Assembly: GCA_916048095.2 (NCBI GenBank) | Contig: OU696583.1 | Coordinates: 4,460,250-4,524,249, forward strand | DNA: 64,000 bases | Direction of reading: 5' to 3' | Source of the DNA: Sacculina carcini | Taxonomy: Eukaryota > Arthropoda > Thecostraca > Sacculinidae | Shown: piece after piece, positions 37,146-46,197 of the stretch | Layout: the number at the start of each line of letters is the position of its first letter | Position numbering within the stretch: position 1 is the first letter of the stretch | Made by a program: the position numbers and the translations under genes | The notes under the pieces: generated by a model | Databases searched by the model: none | What the model was told of the DNA's origin: nothing | What the model saw: the letters and a program-made list of their open reading frames with translations, nothing else

Positions 37146-40100
37146 ACACGCGCGATAACCACTGCATCAGGTGTGTACGCCTCTGGCACACGAGCATGGT
37201 GGCGGCCACACAACACGCACAACATCGATACCTGCAACCCCAGCCTTGCCAATGAGCGGCTACAACCCTAGTGGATATAGGCTGCATTTTGTCGATTGTT
37301 GCGATCTATTGCGGTACAATGATGAGCAAGCTCACAGGAAGCCAGGTAACCACTGCTAAAAACTGGTTGACATTGGCAGATACACGCACACTCAAGCACC
37401 GGTCAACACAAGTCCACCTACGCGCACAAGTGCATGTCTACAAAGCTTGTAAAATAGTACTGAGTCACTCAAAAACTTATCCACGTCACAATTAAAACCA
37501 TACTCAATTTTAAGAATAAACAGCAAATCCCTAATCTGATTTCACAATTTTCCTGAGTATATACTTCAATCTAATTTTAACAGACCTACATTACCAACCA
37601 TTATATGACCTGGTATATAAGTGAGCGCGACAAATTATACTCACACAATGCAAAACATTAACATTTCATGATCAGGTAAACAAGGTAGGTTTTCAGAAAA
37701 CAAAAACAGCTGTGTGCTCGTATAAAGCTGATCAAACGGCCATTATATGTCAAATTTTATGCAAACAACACTATTATCAGGGGCTGATCTGCGATGATGC
37801 ATTAGCACACTCTTGTCTTGACACCATGCTTTCCGTCTATCACTGTGTACCATTGTTCTTTCACACAACACATCCGTTCATCTCGCTTTTTGCTATCTCT
37901 GTGACAGCGTTTTTCACCGCTTGTTTTTGGCGCGGCACACATCCTCGACACACACACACACACACATACACATACACATCACACATACACACACATGCAA
38001 AACACCGAAACAAGTTGCTTCATCATTATCTCGGCACACTCGACTTTACAGCTTAGAAAAACTGCGATTTCGCCGCCAGAGCAGTCTTTTTCAACTCGGC
38101 ATGTGCAAATGGCACATCTCAGGGGCCCATTCTGTAGGCGGTATGTGTTGTGTATCGAGATGGTAATGTGCACGTACTACACCAGTGTATTCTTTCAGAC
38201 TGGAAGGCGCGACCAAACAGAGACGAGGAAGCACAGAGTTAGCGCGAATCTATGACATTTGCACGCTGAACGACGCGAATAAAAACAGTCAAAAACATCT
38301 CAAAAAGTCGGTTCATCAAAAACCGCCCACTTAAACACACAGATATACACACACACACACACACACATGTTCGCATCAAGTACCACCGTATCGAACAACA
38401 GGCTGTCTGATAAGAAGCATGCTGCTACCATTAGTTCGTGTCTCGTACTTCGCTCACTGCATCTGCGCTGTTATGTTCCCGCCCCTATATGTGTCTAAGC
38501 AAAAGACATTGAAACACATGATTGGCTTGCAAATATGAGCGCGTAAACCGCATGAAAATGCGCATCTAATCCGACTAATCATGCATAATTCACATCAGCA
38601 GAAACGCGAAATCCGGCTTCAAATAGTGCAAAAGACAAACGCCTAAGAAAAAAGCATGCGTAAAATTTAGAATCAACGAGTCTGCATTTCACCTGGGCTT
38701 TAAAAATGCAACTGAAATTAATCCCAATGAACGATGGATAGTGCCTGTGTTGACACATAGAAACAAACTGCCAGAAAAAGTTGCACGCTGACTGACGCAC
38801 ACACACTGACGCACACACACACACACACACACACACAAGCACACACCTTGTATGTGTGTCACTACACTGTCAACAGACTTGACCCAGGTCACACACGCCA
38901 CCGATCAACTTCACACAAGTTACAGTTATGGAACGTGGCATGTATATACGCACGTGTGTGTGTACGTGTGTACGTGTATGTTTGTGTGTGTTTGAAAGGC
39001 GAGCTCAAGCACTCAGCACCAAGCTGTGTTCATAGTTTAACACTCGTTCGTAATCACCTAATTCTTCCATCTTCTCGTTTTCTCTCTCTCTCTCTCTATC
39101 TTGGTTCGTAACACACTCAAAAATACGAGCGTGCTCAAACACGTAGGTTCAATGAATCCGCAGAAGGCGTGAGAATGTTCGTGCACGTGTGTGTGTGTGT
39201 GTGTTGTATTCACTGTGGCAGTGTGCAGTCTCCTCCAACGAGAGTGTGTCGGTAAAAACCCAGCAGGACACCACTGGGCGAAGCTGCACCGGGTTGTCAT
39301 GACGACCGTAGCACCGCCACTGCCAACGGTTGGCATGGCAACGAGAATAGACATGCTGCAGTGGAGCAATGCAATAAGTTCGGCCATCTCATGCCATCTC
39401 TCTAGAATGAGTCTGTCGTAAATGCTCGCCGAGCGCCACATAAGCCTCCAAGATGAAGATGAAGAGGTGTCGATTCTCGTAAGACTCGCTGACAGTTGAT
39501 GTCGACATCCAGCAGGTCGTCAACACCAGTGCAATAGCATTCACTCAATCAGTGCAACAAGTGCGAGAGAAGTATTCAATTGTGGATCACATGATCTAAT
39601 CGAGGAGTTCCCACCAAGGCATCGGTCGATTTGATCTGGATATTATTGTATTTAAAGGATGTCTCAATATGCGGTCTATTACTGAAATTGAGCATCGGGA
39701 ATCAAACTCGAACTACAGCGCTAATCAAATTCAGGCGATCCTTTCCTATTTGGCAAATCTGTCATTCTCCACCAGAGAAGAATTTCCGTCAGCTTGAGAA
39801 CCAGTGCTCTGGATCGACAATTATACATCAGAATCATCGTAAATCGAACTAAACTACACCAATGCATTATAAACTGTATCCAGCGTTATCGGGAGAATGC
39901 AAGCGAGAAACAAACCTGTGATGCAACTCCATAGCGGCATTGGACCGATTAAGATCCCACACGTCATCAAAGTTTGACGCACCTATATCAAACTATACAA
40001 TAGAAATGCCAATAGAGATTCACAACCGATAGTTCCAACATCTTGATAATCGCTAAAATATAAACACTAAACAAATAGTCTAGACATTTGTTCCTCTATT

Positions 40101-41743
40101 GATCAGTCCCACGTCGGCGATCAAATGGTTTCTGCAAGTGAAGAAGAAGGCGTGGATGACTAAGCCTCCTAACGTACAACGTGCTGGTTCCAGCACGTAC
40201 ACTCATTACATCGACTAGCGCTGTCATGAGTTCACACACGCACGCAAAATTACTCAGCGACGGTATCGCCGCGCAAAGAAGTCACACCATGGCAGGCAAC
40301 GGAAGATTATCACGCGAGCGCGCATACATACACCGGTTTGAGTGTTTAATTGGCGCGTGCAATAAGCGCAGGTGCTGATATGCGACACGCGTTGAATGCT
40401 CGCGTGCGTGACACGAACCAGGTATCGTTACCATAACAACCGTTGTCATAACGACTGGTTGTGTTGACCAAAAACGTCATATGAACGCTGTTTTGGCATA
40501 TTGATAGGCGGTCTTGTGCAAGTGGTGGAGAGATAAAGAGAGATAGAAAGAGAGAAACACGAAAATAACTATGATTAGAGAACAGCAGAATGGAATAATT
40601 CGTAAGCTACAGCGTTATCACAGAACACTATACACACGTCCGAAAAATTGAGCATACATCTTGACAACATGGCCAGACAAACATGGTTAAGACACAATCA
40701 AACGCTAGTGCCTCGTCCACACTGTCATGTACAGAAATACACACACACAAAAACACATACGAATAAACAGTACGCAATCATATACGACAAAACAGCGGCC
40801 ATATAGGGAAATTAATGAACTTCACAATGAATCCTGTTGACACTCGCCTACTATTCAAATACCAAATCAATGTTGTATGAATCATGACAGATGAGAGCGG
40901 TGACAGTGATGGGTGAGTGGCTGGCGCGGTGGTGGACGTGTCCTTCACTCACCACTGTGAACTGCACGGCCGATTCCATGATGAACTGCCGCTTGCTGGG
41001 CGAGCCGCCGCCAACCTCTGTCGCCGTCGGCGCTGGAGTCGACGCCATCTGAGGCGACATTGCGTCGTTTTCGACGCTGACAGCACGGTCGCACACGTCC
41101 TCGCCGACAACCGCTGGTTTGGTGCCGAGGATGCGGTCGTCGGCGCCGATGGATGTCGAGCGGAGCGACTTGGAGGATAGCGCGCGCTGGAGACGACTAG
41201 CGGGCGCTGACCGCTTTCTTATCAGCGATTTCATACGCTGAAACGAACACACAAACAATACGAAACATATTCAATACAAAATATTAATGCGCATCATTCG
41301 GCATTGTTTATGTGCCTTTTGCTGACAATGTCATTACACAGGTTCGATTTGTCACATTTCGTGCCAGGTTTTCTCAGGTGCAAGCAATTCAACAATGCAA
41401 ACAATACTTTAAGCATTCAGAATATGTGAAAACATATGACAAACAAAAATGTTGAAAAGGAAGAAACGTTGACGAAGAAAATACACACAAATAACCAATC
41501 ACCGCCAACATGATCGTACAGCAGCAGTAAGTAATGAGCGAAGTATCAGAGCAGCGAGGAAGATTAAGTAGGAAGCGTGGGGGTGAGGGCGGGACGGGGG
41601 TGGCAAGAAGGATAGATAGGCCCTCACTGGCATGTGCGCAAACAACCAGTAACACAGATTAGTCCCGTATATCTCCGACCGAGTGTATGTGCGTGTGCTG
41701 GCGTGGATCTGTATGTGTGTGTGTGTGTTTGCGTGTGCGACTA

Positions 41744-41809
<66 letters not shown>

Positions 41810-44222
41810 TATGTATGTGTGTGTGTGTGTGTTTGTGAGTATGTGTGTGTGTATGTGTGTGTGTGTGTGTGTGTGTGCCACAGATGAAATCAGCAGCAAC
41901 ATCTGGCCACCGGAAGTGCTGTCTGACTCCACTTCTCTTTCGTCCTTCTGATTCCTTTCTCAGTTGAATCAGCGACTGCCTCCCTCTCTCTCTCACTTCT
42001 CGTTCGCTACGTCTTGTATGTGTACGTATGTGCGTGTGTGTGTGTGTGTGTGTGTGCGCACGGCACGCGAAGGGTGCAGGGTGGAGTGATGTTTGGCAGA
42101 CACGTTGAACGTAGCTGACGTGCTGGCGTCAATGATGGCCGACGCGAGAGTTCGGCCCAAGATTCCGGCACTGATACGCGGTCACCCAGTTGACAAAACA
42201 CACTCACACACGCTCACAAAGACACGCACACCACACTCTACAGAGAGCTGACATTGGTGTTTACTTCGTCGTTGGCGCCCGTTCTTGTTTGCGGTCTCTT
42301 GAGAAAGAGCTGGTCAAGCACAAAAACACGAACACCCGGGCACGAACGCTGCTCAAATCCTGAGTCTCCTACATTTTATCAACGAGCGAATTCACACAAG
42401 CGTTCGGCAACAGTGTGGGAAATGCTGGATCAATCTAAATGATTGAATCGCAAAATATTGTAATGGTTCACATGATTGAAAGGTTACGTAGAACTTACTC
42501 TGAGTGGAGCAGTGTACGTGAAATAGTTGAGTGCACTAGAAGTGTGTGTCAGCATTGACAGCAATTTAGCAAGCACTTGAACACACGTGGATTCTTCTAG
42601 CTCTGCTGGCTGTGAACTACACGATGTTCCAGCGGTAAAAGTGATCAAGTAGTAATGGCGTTGCATGACCAGTATCTCCACCATCTTCATGTGATACCAG
42701 ATCGTTCATTTTTTGGCTTTGCTCAGCAGTACAAAACAGCACTGTATTTCACAACTAGCATGTAACCGCTGACTTTTGCAGCAAATACTTTGCGTTTTAT
42801 TTGAACTTCCGCTTTCCCCGTTCTAGTTTCCTCGTTCCGTTCGTGAGAGCCGGGCATGGAAAAATTTCAGCTATCATTGTTTTGTTTTCATGTGAGTGTG
42901 TGCAGCGCAAAAAATGAATCAGCTCCATCTAGACACATGAGTGCACGTTCTATATGGGACCAGAGAGAGAGAGAGAGAGAGAGGGGTACTGAGCATATCT
43001 GCAAAGGTGAGTCCAAAAATACGTGAACACAATCCGGTGACTAGAAAGTTAAGAGAGCAGAGGCACTGACCGAATGAGTTGGATCGCGATGATACAGAGC
43101 CAGGTTGTCGTTGGGAAACAGGTCTTGAATTCGGTCCAGTTCGGTCAGCTGGTAACTGGAGGCCGAAACAATCTGAAATGGCGACAGTGCATTCGGGCGT
43201 TATTTCGGCAAAACAACGCGAAATTAACCACCAATACACCAGGCGAATACAATGATAAAAGCAATACACTCACATGTGTGTATGTTTGTGTGTGCGTGTT
43301 TGTGTCAGACACACTAATTGAGCGCAAAGAACCGGGCATGAAGATCCCAAGCGAACTTCAGCCTTGATATCCCCAACTGGGACAGGGAAAGTACAGATGA
43401 CACTTGAAAGACAACGAAAGAGAGAGGAAAACGAGATGGATAATGAAGGTAAAGCAGTGTATTTAGCAAGGTAATATGTGTCACTGACGTCACATGAATC
43501 GACGATATGAGCAAGATCACACATCCACCACACCTCAGCATCAACGTTCTCAACAGCAGCATGACACATCAAGATCGAAATTGAACCGCAAACACTTGAC
43601 ATAGAATTAAACCGACAATCGTTCAGTACATTCCACTGTTTGCCCCTCGCAAGCTGATTAAACCTAGCAATACAAGCCAAAGGAGCCGAAGAATGTCAAT
43701 TGAGTTTTTGCAGGAATTGCAGCGCATTGCAACAAGCTCAATCGTCTAATGAAAACACGCCTTGAAGCGCGCGTGCACACTGACCTTCAATCACAAGTTT
43801 TACAAGTTATGTTTCATCAAATTGTGAGCATAGCTTCAGCGTGCTTGCAACCCACTCTGAGGGCATAATTAATGCTCAACCAAATTTATCAGCAATTTTA
43901 ATAGCTCAACGTATATTAGTAAGCATGTTGATTTAATAATACAACGAAAGACAACATAAATATAATATGACATGTTTTCCAGCACAAGGCAGTTTTTCAA
44001 TTATAAAGGTTTAATATACACCAACACATTGTGTCGTGAGTATAGCCAAAAAACTAACCCAATAGTCGACTACACTTTTGCACTAACAGCAATAAATATT
44101 ACAAATTTAGTTCATATAACCGCGATTCAATTCCAAATATGCTAGAGACCGGAATAAGCGGATATGACACCAAAGATCACGTTACATCCTGCTGTCATAA
44201 GCCCACTCTAGTGTGTGTGTCT

Positions 44223-44266
<44 letters not shown>

Positions 44267-44936
44267 GTGGGTGACTCACTTCATCTGACCAGAGCCACCA
44301 CAAATAGTAGGTAAGGTAAGAGGTCACAAAATGGCAAAGACCGCCGTGCTCTCTTGACACACAGGCATACATGGTTATCGTCACTAGGTCACACACAATC
44401 GTCGCATGTCCGCCAGTGTAGTGTTGGAATCGCACACAATCACAAAATCAATCAGCTCTCGATCGCTAGCCATTTCACATGTGCAGCCATTCCGTACACA
44501 CAATCAAAATTACTGCACAGAAGCACGTGGTCGCCCAAAAACAACACGGACACACACTGATCTTCCTCAAACAGCCACTAAAGACGTGCACACACAGACA
44601 ATGTCATGCGCTCACACCGTCGACGTACACACTGACACACACAAACACACGGCGATTCAACACTGCGGTTGACTGCTTCTCATTCTGATGACGTCACAAC
44701 AATCCTGTGTGTGTGTGTGTGTACGCACGGACACACATGGATGGAGTCCATGCGACTTAGCTTGATGGTAGTTACATAAACGCGCACACACACACACATA
44801 CTTATAGACATACGCGCATACACATAGACCCTAGCTGGGACATTTCACACATATACGTGTGTGGTACATTTACACACACACACACACATACACAAGCACC
44901 TACCAACCTTCACTTGTTCAGGGAGCGTAACAACAC

Positions 44937-45009
<73 letters not shown>

Positions 45010-45439
45010 CTACACCGCATGGAAGACAGAGTAGCGGAGTCCACCACAACACGTATGTGCGTATGTGTGTGTGAAAGAGAGAGTGAATCTGAGCCACTCA
45101 AACTGCCGGATACGTACAATTTTCTACTGGACACACACACACGCACACGCATACAAACACACTAAGCGTCTCATTTGGCAGCCAGTGTCTCAATTACACT
45201 CACACACATATTGGTTCATAGAAGCGCACGCACACACACACGCGTGGAGGGAGACAGAGGGAGAGAGAGAGGGGGGGAGAGAGCGATAGAGGCAGGTGTG
45301 AAGACGACATGTGTCGGTGTCGGTGATTGTCGCACTTTCACCATCGTTGCCACGACAATATTATCACAAACACAAACACAAACACACACACACAAGCAAA
45401 CCCGCTTCGCAGGCTTGACGAGCTCCGGCAGATGTTGCA

Positions 45440-45516
<77 letters not shown>

Positions 45517-46197
45517 TGTGTGTGTAGGTGTATGCGTGTGTGTAGGTGTATGCGTGTGTGTATGTATGTGCGTGTGTTTACACATACAAATACACACCGC
45601 TGGCACAATCACCCGATTCAGCATAACACAAACACTTACACACACCCACAAACACACACACACACACACACGGACATACACACAAACAGTGAAAGTGCAC
45701 ATTCATCCATGAATGTATTGATGCCAGCAATACACGTGTAATATGTGTACGAGTCCGCGTATGTGAATGTATGTGTGTGTGTGTGTGTGTGTGTGTATGT
45801 GATCGCGCAGCATTGCTTCAGAAACATACAAGTGCATGCACACACGCGCAGACAAACACATAGGCAAAGTATGCCGGTCATACCAGCAGCTTGGCTGACA
45901 TAGCGAGTCATGTACTGTGTTGTAACATGGTCATACGCTTTGGTTTGTGTGTTAATTTTCCAGCTAAAAATAACGTCTCTTATTATTAGCAGTACACGCG
46001 ATGTATTCAAGTTATTTGTAGGAATTAGAATTTGATTTGAAATTGAATCCAGTTGAAACAATTTGCCAACGGACTAATGTACTGACCTGGTTGACCTTTG
46101 ACCTGACACGGTTGAGATCTTCCAGGTCGGGATGATCTGCCGGTGTTTCTGACAGCAAATCGTGAAAATATCGCTCATACTGCGACAACCGTTGTAC
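14990..46197 (-). CDS. ARHGAP20: ARHGAP20-like Rho regulator gene, 11 exons, 5' end missing
   Basis: Joined coding segments: 46197-46087, 43172-43071, 41237-40953, 35856-35642, 26377-26251, 25085-24751, 24087-23832, 23520-23407, 21854-21697, 19207-18879, 17616-14990. Every intron is GT...AG and all phases agree; the total of 4,659 bases gives 1,552 residues plus stop. Order: end of DH (1-71), linker with [13 protein letters not shown] (72-166), PH (about 160-255), RA (about 265-392), RhoGAP (about 445-660), disordered tail (678-1552). PH, RA and RhoGAP wording closely follows vertebrate ARHGAP20, which stimulates GTP hydrolysis by Rho-family GTPases downstream of Rap1. The DH end is extra compared with the vertebrate protein as I know it. 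The N-terminus, first exons and promoter were not found. Confidence 0.88.
17617..18878 (-). other. Intron j/k, AT-rich, no other feature
   Basis: A 1,262-base intron with donor GTGAGTTA at 18,878 and acceptor GCAG at 17,617. The acceptor is preceded by a TGTGTGTATATGTGTGG repeat-like stretch rather than a clean pyrimidine tract. No mobile element was recognised. Confidence 0.8.
18879..19207 (-). CDS. ARHGAP20: Exon j: C-terminal part of the RhoGAP domain
   Basis: It encodes [20 protein letters not shown], then [20 protein letters not shown] and VGPSLL, the helices that carry the conserved Asn and Pro of RhoGAP domains, and [20 protein letters not shown] at the domain end. After that [18 protein letters not shown] begins the acidic linker. 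Phase 2 at the start (GA + A gives Glu) and phase 1 at the end both match their neighbours. Confidence 0.95.
19655..19970 (+). pseudogene. mariner transposase C-terminal remnant
   Basis: The plus-strand frame reads [20 protein letters not shown] then a stop, and [20 protein letters not shown] followed by IPEEAFFK. This is the D34D region and C-terminus of mariner transposases (the [10 protein letters not shown]-x-DF block includes the last catalytic Asp). Frameshifts and stops flank it. An AATAAATATTTG sequence near 19,940 is the usual element 3' UTR. It sits antisense in an intron of the host gene. Confidence 0.85.
19972..20640 (+). mobile_element. CR1/L2-like LINE 3' fragment nested in the mariner
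   Basis: About 20,000-20,355 encodes a LINE RT C-terminus ([43 protein letters not shown]). It lines up residue by residue with the C-terminus of the LINE at 1,253-3,125. A GCGCTATAG motif and (GTTT)n tail close it near 20,640. Mariner transposase sequence lies on the left and a mariner terminal repeat on the right, so the LINE inserted into the mariner 3' end. Confidence 0.8.
20416..20545 (+). repeat. 32-bp minisatellite, four copies
   Basis: AAGTGCA recurs at 20424, 20456, 20488 and 20520, an exact 32-base period with (TATG)-rich spacers. It lies in the LINE 3' UTR. Confidence 0.9.
20650..20685 (+). repeat. mariner right terminal inverted repeat
   Basis: GAAAATTCACCGAACTTTTT followed by GGACGCACC is, reversed, the GGTGCGTCCAAAAAGTTCGG type of mariner terminus. 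It closes the element whose transposase remnant starts at 19,655. The left terminus is missing. Confidence 0.8.
20686..21696 (-). other. Rest of intron i/j
   Basis: No gene or recognised element. About 20,770-21,260 is richer in CpG than the surrounding introns. A short (CA)n lies at 21,457-21,475. Confidence 0.5.
21697..21854 (-). CDS. ARHGAP20: Exon i: middle of the RhoGAP domain
   Basis: It encodes [20 protein letters not shown], then [18 protein letters not shown] and EKVQRVR. The KDFLR-LP block is the conserved RhoGAP helix that contacts the GTPase. The acceptor is TGGTAG, the donor GTACGTG. It enters in phase 0 and leaves in phase 2. Confidence 0.95.
21855..23406 (-). other. Intron h/i, AT-rich
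   Basis: Apart from the 27-bp tandem repeat at 22,998-23,106, no feature was recognised in this AT-rich intron. Confidence 0.7.
22998..23106. repeat. 27-bp tandem repeat, four copies
   Basis: The unit CATACACCAACACATTGGTG plus AAGTGAC is repeated about four times with few changes. CACCAA...TTGGTG inside each unit is an inverted repeat able to form a small hairpin. Confidence 0.95.
23407..23520 (-). CDS. ARHGAP20: Exon h: RhoGAP arginine-finger exon
   Basis: Thirty-eight codons in phase 0/0: [20 protein letters not shown], then [18 protein letters not shown]. The Arg of GIFRKSAN is the catalytic arginine finger of RhoGAP domains (residue 495 of the visible chain) and is present, so GAP activity is expected. 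The acceptor CAG is directly preceded by UG repeats and a 62-base (UA)n tract. The donor is GAG|GTGGGC. Confidence 0.95.
23532..23593. repeat. (AT)n microsatellite at a splice acceptor
   Basis: Thirty-one AT units separated from the 3' splice site of exon h only by TGTGTGTG. It occupies the position where a polypyrimidine tract and branch point would normally lie. Confidence 0.97.
23832..24087 (-). CDS. ARHGAP20: Exon g: linker and start of the RhoGAP domain
   Basis: It encodes [14 protein letters not shown], then a Lys/Gln/Ser-rich basic linker ([27 protein letters not shown]), then [20 protein letters not shown] followed by VL, which starts the RhoGAP fold. It enters in phase 2 and leaves in phase 0. 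The donor is CTG|GTCAGT. The acceptor GGGGCAG follows a GT/GGGG-rich stretch. Confidence 0.93.
24502..24583. repeat. (TA)n microsatellite, 82 bp
   Basis: An uninterrupted TA tract in intron f/g. The remainder of the intron (24,088-24,750) shows no other feature. Confidence 0.97.
24751..25085 (-). CDS. ARHGAP20: Exon f: Ras-association domain
   Basis: It encodes [20 protein letters not shown], a Ser/Gly/Pro insert, then [37 protein letters not shown] and KCQFILR. The YQLW and [13 protein letters not shown] blocks are characteristic of the ARHGAP20 RA domain, which in mammals binds Rap1. The donor CG|GTGAGT leaves phase 2 and joins exon g to give Arg. The acceptor TTGTCAG is conventional. Confidence 0.95.
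25086..26250 (-). other. Intron e/f with a dispersed repeat copy
   Basis: Besides the repeat at 26,095-26,205 there are GT-rich stretches near 25,500-25,550 and otherwise AT-rich sequence. No gene is seen. Confidence 0.6.
26095..26205 (-). repeat. Dispersed repeat, intron copy
   Basis: Reversed, it reads from TTATTATTTATAATGACAGA through CATGGGAAGAGTGCAG, TACCACCATGCGG and ATGTACCGGAAGCGCCCAAA. The same order of blocks is found at 5,595-5,700 on the other strand. The copy keeps a short open frame ([20 protein letters not shown]) that the other copy does not. Confidence 0.6.
26251..26377 (-). CDS. ARHGAP20: Exon e: end of PH, start of RA
   Basis: It encodes [20 protein letters not shown], where the DLW...KL helix is the C-terminal alpha-helix of a PH domain, followed by [16 protein letters not shown] leading into RA. 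It enters in phase 2 and leaves in phase 0 (TTT|GTAAGT). The acceptor GTACAG is preceded by a GCGTGTGTGTGT run. Confidence 0.93.
26378..27312 (-). other. Intron between alternative exon and exon e
   Basis: AT-rich with a short (CA)n at 27,161-27,181. No gene is recognised. Confidence 0.6.
27313..27641 (-). CDS. Possible alternative first exon of the ARHGAP20-like gene
   Basis: A GC-rich island in the long d/e intron has a minus-strand frame starting at ATG 27,641 ([13 protein letters not shown]). It continues through an Arg-run, [17 protein letters not shown] and Arg/Asp/Gly-rich sequence to ...LVPST, ending at a CAG|GTATGC donor. The donor leaves phase 2, exactly what exon e (26,377) needs, so splicing would give an isoform with RA and RhoGAP but no DH or PH core. 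Composition resembles the gene's other disordered parts. The frame is open upstream to about 27,734. No promoter motif was identified and homology is unknown, so this remains inference. Confidence 0.35.
27735..32134 (-). other. Intron stretch without recognised genes
   Basis: It includes GC-richer patches near 27,840-27,965 and 28,600-28,860, (CA)n at 28,181-28,220, and short CA tracts near 31,440 and 31,830. Long frames on either strand here are repeat or shadow translations without domain motifs. Confidence 0.5.
32135..32428. mobile_element. 294-bp hAT-type MITE with perfect 8-bp TSD
   Basis: The left terminus CAGCGGCGGCGCCA and the reversed right terminus CAGTGGTAGCGCCA match at 11 of 14 positions. 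The flanks at 32,127-32,134 and 32,429-32,436 are both GTCAGAAG. Both ends carry G-rich (left) or C-rich (right) stretches. It has no coding capacity. CAG(T/C)GG termini with 8-bp duplications are typical of hAT. Confidence 0.9.
32429..33210 (-). other. Intron stretch, no gene
   Basis: It contains short CA tracts at about 32,810-32,850 with (CAGA)n, and a GA-rich patch at 32,980-33,010. Nothing else was recognised. Confidence 0.5.
33211..33265 (+). repeat. LINE (L2/CR1-like) 3' tail remnant
   Basis: GGGCGCTATATAAATATCTA followed by an ACCTAATGTAATGTATAAT tail resembles the 3' ends of the two LINE copies in this window (GCGCTATAT, GCGCTATAG). Only the tail remains. Confidence 0.5.
33838..34080. 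other. CpG-rich patch in intron
   Basis: About 240 bases are rich in CpG (GCGCGC, GCGCGTCGC, GGCGGGAGGCGCGCG) in otherwise AT-rich intron. It could be a regulatory region or an alternative promoter. No exon with coherent splice sites was found in it. Confidence 0.3.
35084..35214. mobile_element. Shorter relative of the 13,488 MITE
   Basis: The left end CATTAGCGTAGATTTG continues TATCGAGGCTC, nearly as in the larger copy. The right end reversed is TATGAGCATAGATCCTGGG. It is 131 bp, apparently internally deleted. An exact target duplication is not evident. Confidence 0.7.
35642..35856 (-). CDS. ARHGAP20: Exon d: PH domain core
   Basis: It encodes [20 protein letters not shown], then [20 protein letters not shown] and [17 protein letters not shown]. 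The [14 protein letters not shown] strand and the FVLGWPT-N-VATF end are nearly diagnostic for ARHGAP20 PH domains, which bind membrane phospholipids. The acceptor is GTGCAG, the donor CAG|GTTGGT. It enters in phase 0 and leaves in phase 2. Confidence 0.95.
35857..40952 (-). other. Intron c/d, microsatellite-rich
   Basis: It carries (GT)n tracts at 36,350-36,376, 36,872-36,956 and 37,095-37,143, (CA)n at 37,950-37,966 and 38,816-38,838, and a perfect 9-bp-arm palindrome (ACGTGCTGG TT CCAGCACGT) at 40,179-40,198. A GC-richer patch at 39,220-39,440 has open frames on both strands but no recognisable domain or convincing splice sites. Confidence 0.55.
36872..36956. repeat. (GT)n microsatellite, 85 bp
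   Basis: Uninterrupted GT dinucleotides; one of the longest tracts within the gene. Confidence 0.97.
40953..41237 (-). CDS. ARHGAP20: Exon c: basic N-terminal linker and start of PH
   Basis: Ninety-five codons in phase 0/0. [20 protein letters not shown] matches the position and wording of the ARHGAP20 region before its PH domain. A Ser/Pro/Glu-rich stretch follows, and [14 protein letters not shown] forms the first PH strands. The acceptor TTTCAG follows a mixed GTTTGTGTGTTCG tract; the donor is GTG|GTGAGT. In vertebrates this region is close to the N-terminus, so the Met here could also serve as an alternative start. Confidence 0.88.
41238..43070 (-). other. Intron b/c with long (GT)n and a possible extra exon
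   Basis: (GT)n tracts at 41,749-41,807 and 41,840-41,878, a (GT)n at 42,031-42,056, and the candidate exon at 42,499-42,609. Confidence 0.6.
42499..42609 (-). CDS. Candidate extra exon between DH and PH
   Basis: A 37-codon frame ([20 protein letters not shown], then [12 protein letters not shown]) lies between TTCACAG and a strong CAGA|GTAAGT donor. Its phases are 0/0, so it could be included between exons b and c without shifting the frame. Against it: the acceptor lacks a pyrimidine tract, codon use is more AT-rich than the other exons, and I recognise no homology. Confidence 0.25.
43071..43172 (-). CDS. ARHGAP20: Exon b: end of DH helix and DH-PH linker
   Basis: Thirty-four codons in phase 0/0: [20 protein letters not shown], then [15 protein letters not shown] pattern of L-x-x-I-Q-x-x-F with a following L and R is usual where the last DH helix leads to the PH domain in RhoGEFs. 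The acceptor is CATTTCAG, the donor TCG|GTCAGT. Confidence 0.8.
44940..45008. repeat. (CA)n microsatellite, 69 bp
   Basis: Uninterrupted CA tract. Confidence 0.97.
45442..45515. repeat. (GT)n microsatellite, 74 bp
   Basis: Uninterrupted GT tract, continued by imperfect GTGTATGCGTGTGTAG repeats to about 45,580. Confidence 0.97.
46087..46197 (-). CDS. ARHGAP20: Exon a: C-terminal helix of a DH (RhoGEF) domain
   Basis: Thirty-seven codons in phase 0/0: [20 protein letters not shown], then [17 protein letters not shown]. Dbl-homology domains carry P-V-Q-R-x-x-x-Y...LL...T...HPD...L in their last conserved region, and every element of this is present. The acceptor is ATTACACAG, the donor CAG|GTCAGT. 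The exon before it, which should end with the residues preceding VQRL, was not found upstream. Confidence 0.85.

Larger units (their letters stand above)
43173..46086 (-). other. Intron a/b, microsatellite-rich
   Basis: (GT)n at 44,213-44,264, (CA)n at 44,940-45,008, (GT)n at 45,442-45,515 and 45,771-45,797, and short CA tracts near 45,650. No mobile element or gene was recognised. Confidence 0.6.

Noticed and set aside
39191-39441. GC-richer patch with open frames on both strands in intron c/d
   Set aside because: Neither strand gives a recognisable domain or a phase-compatible pair of splice sites.
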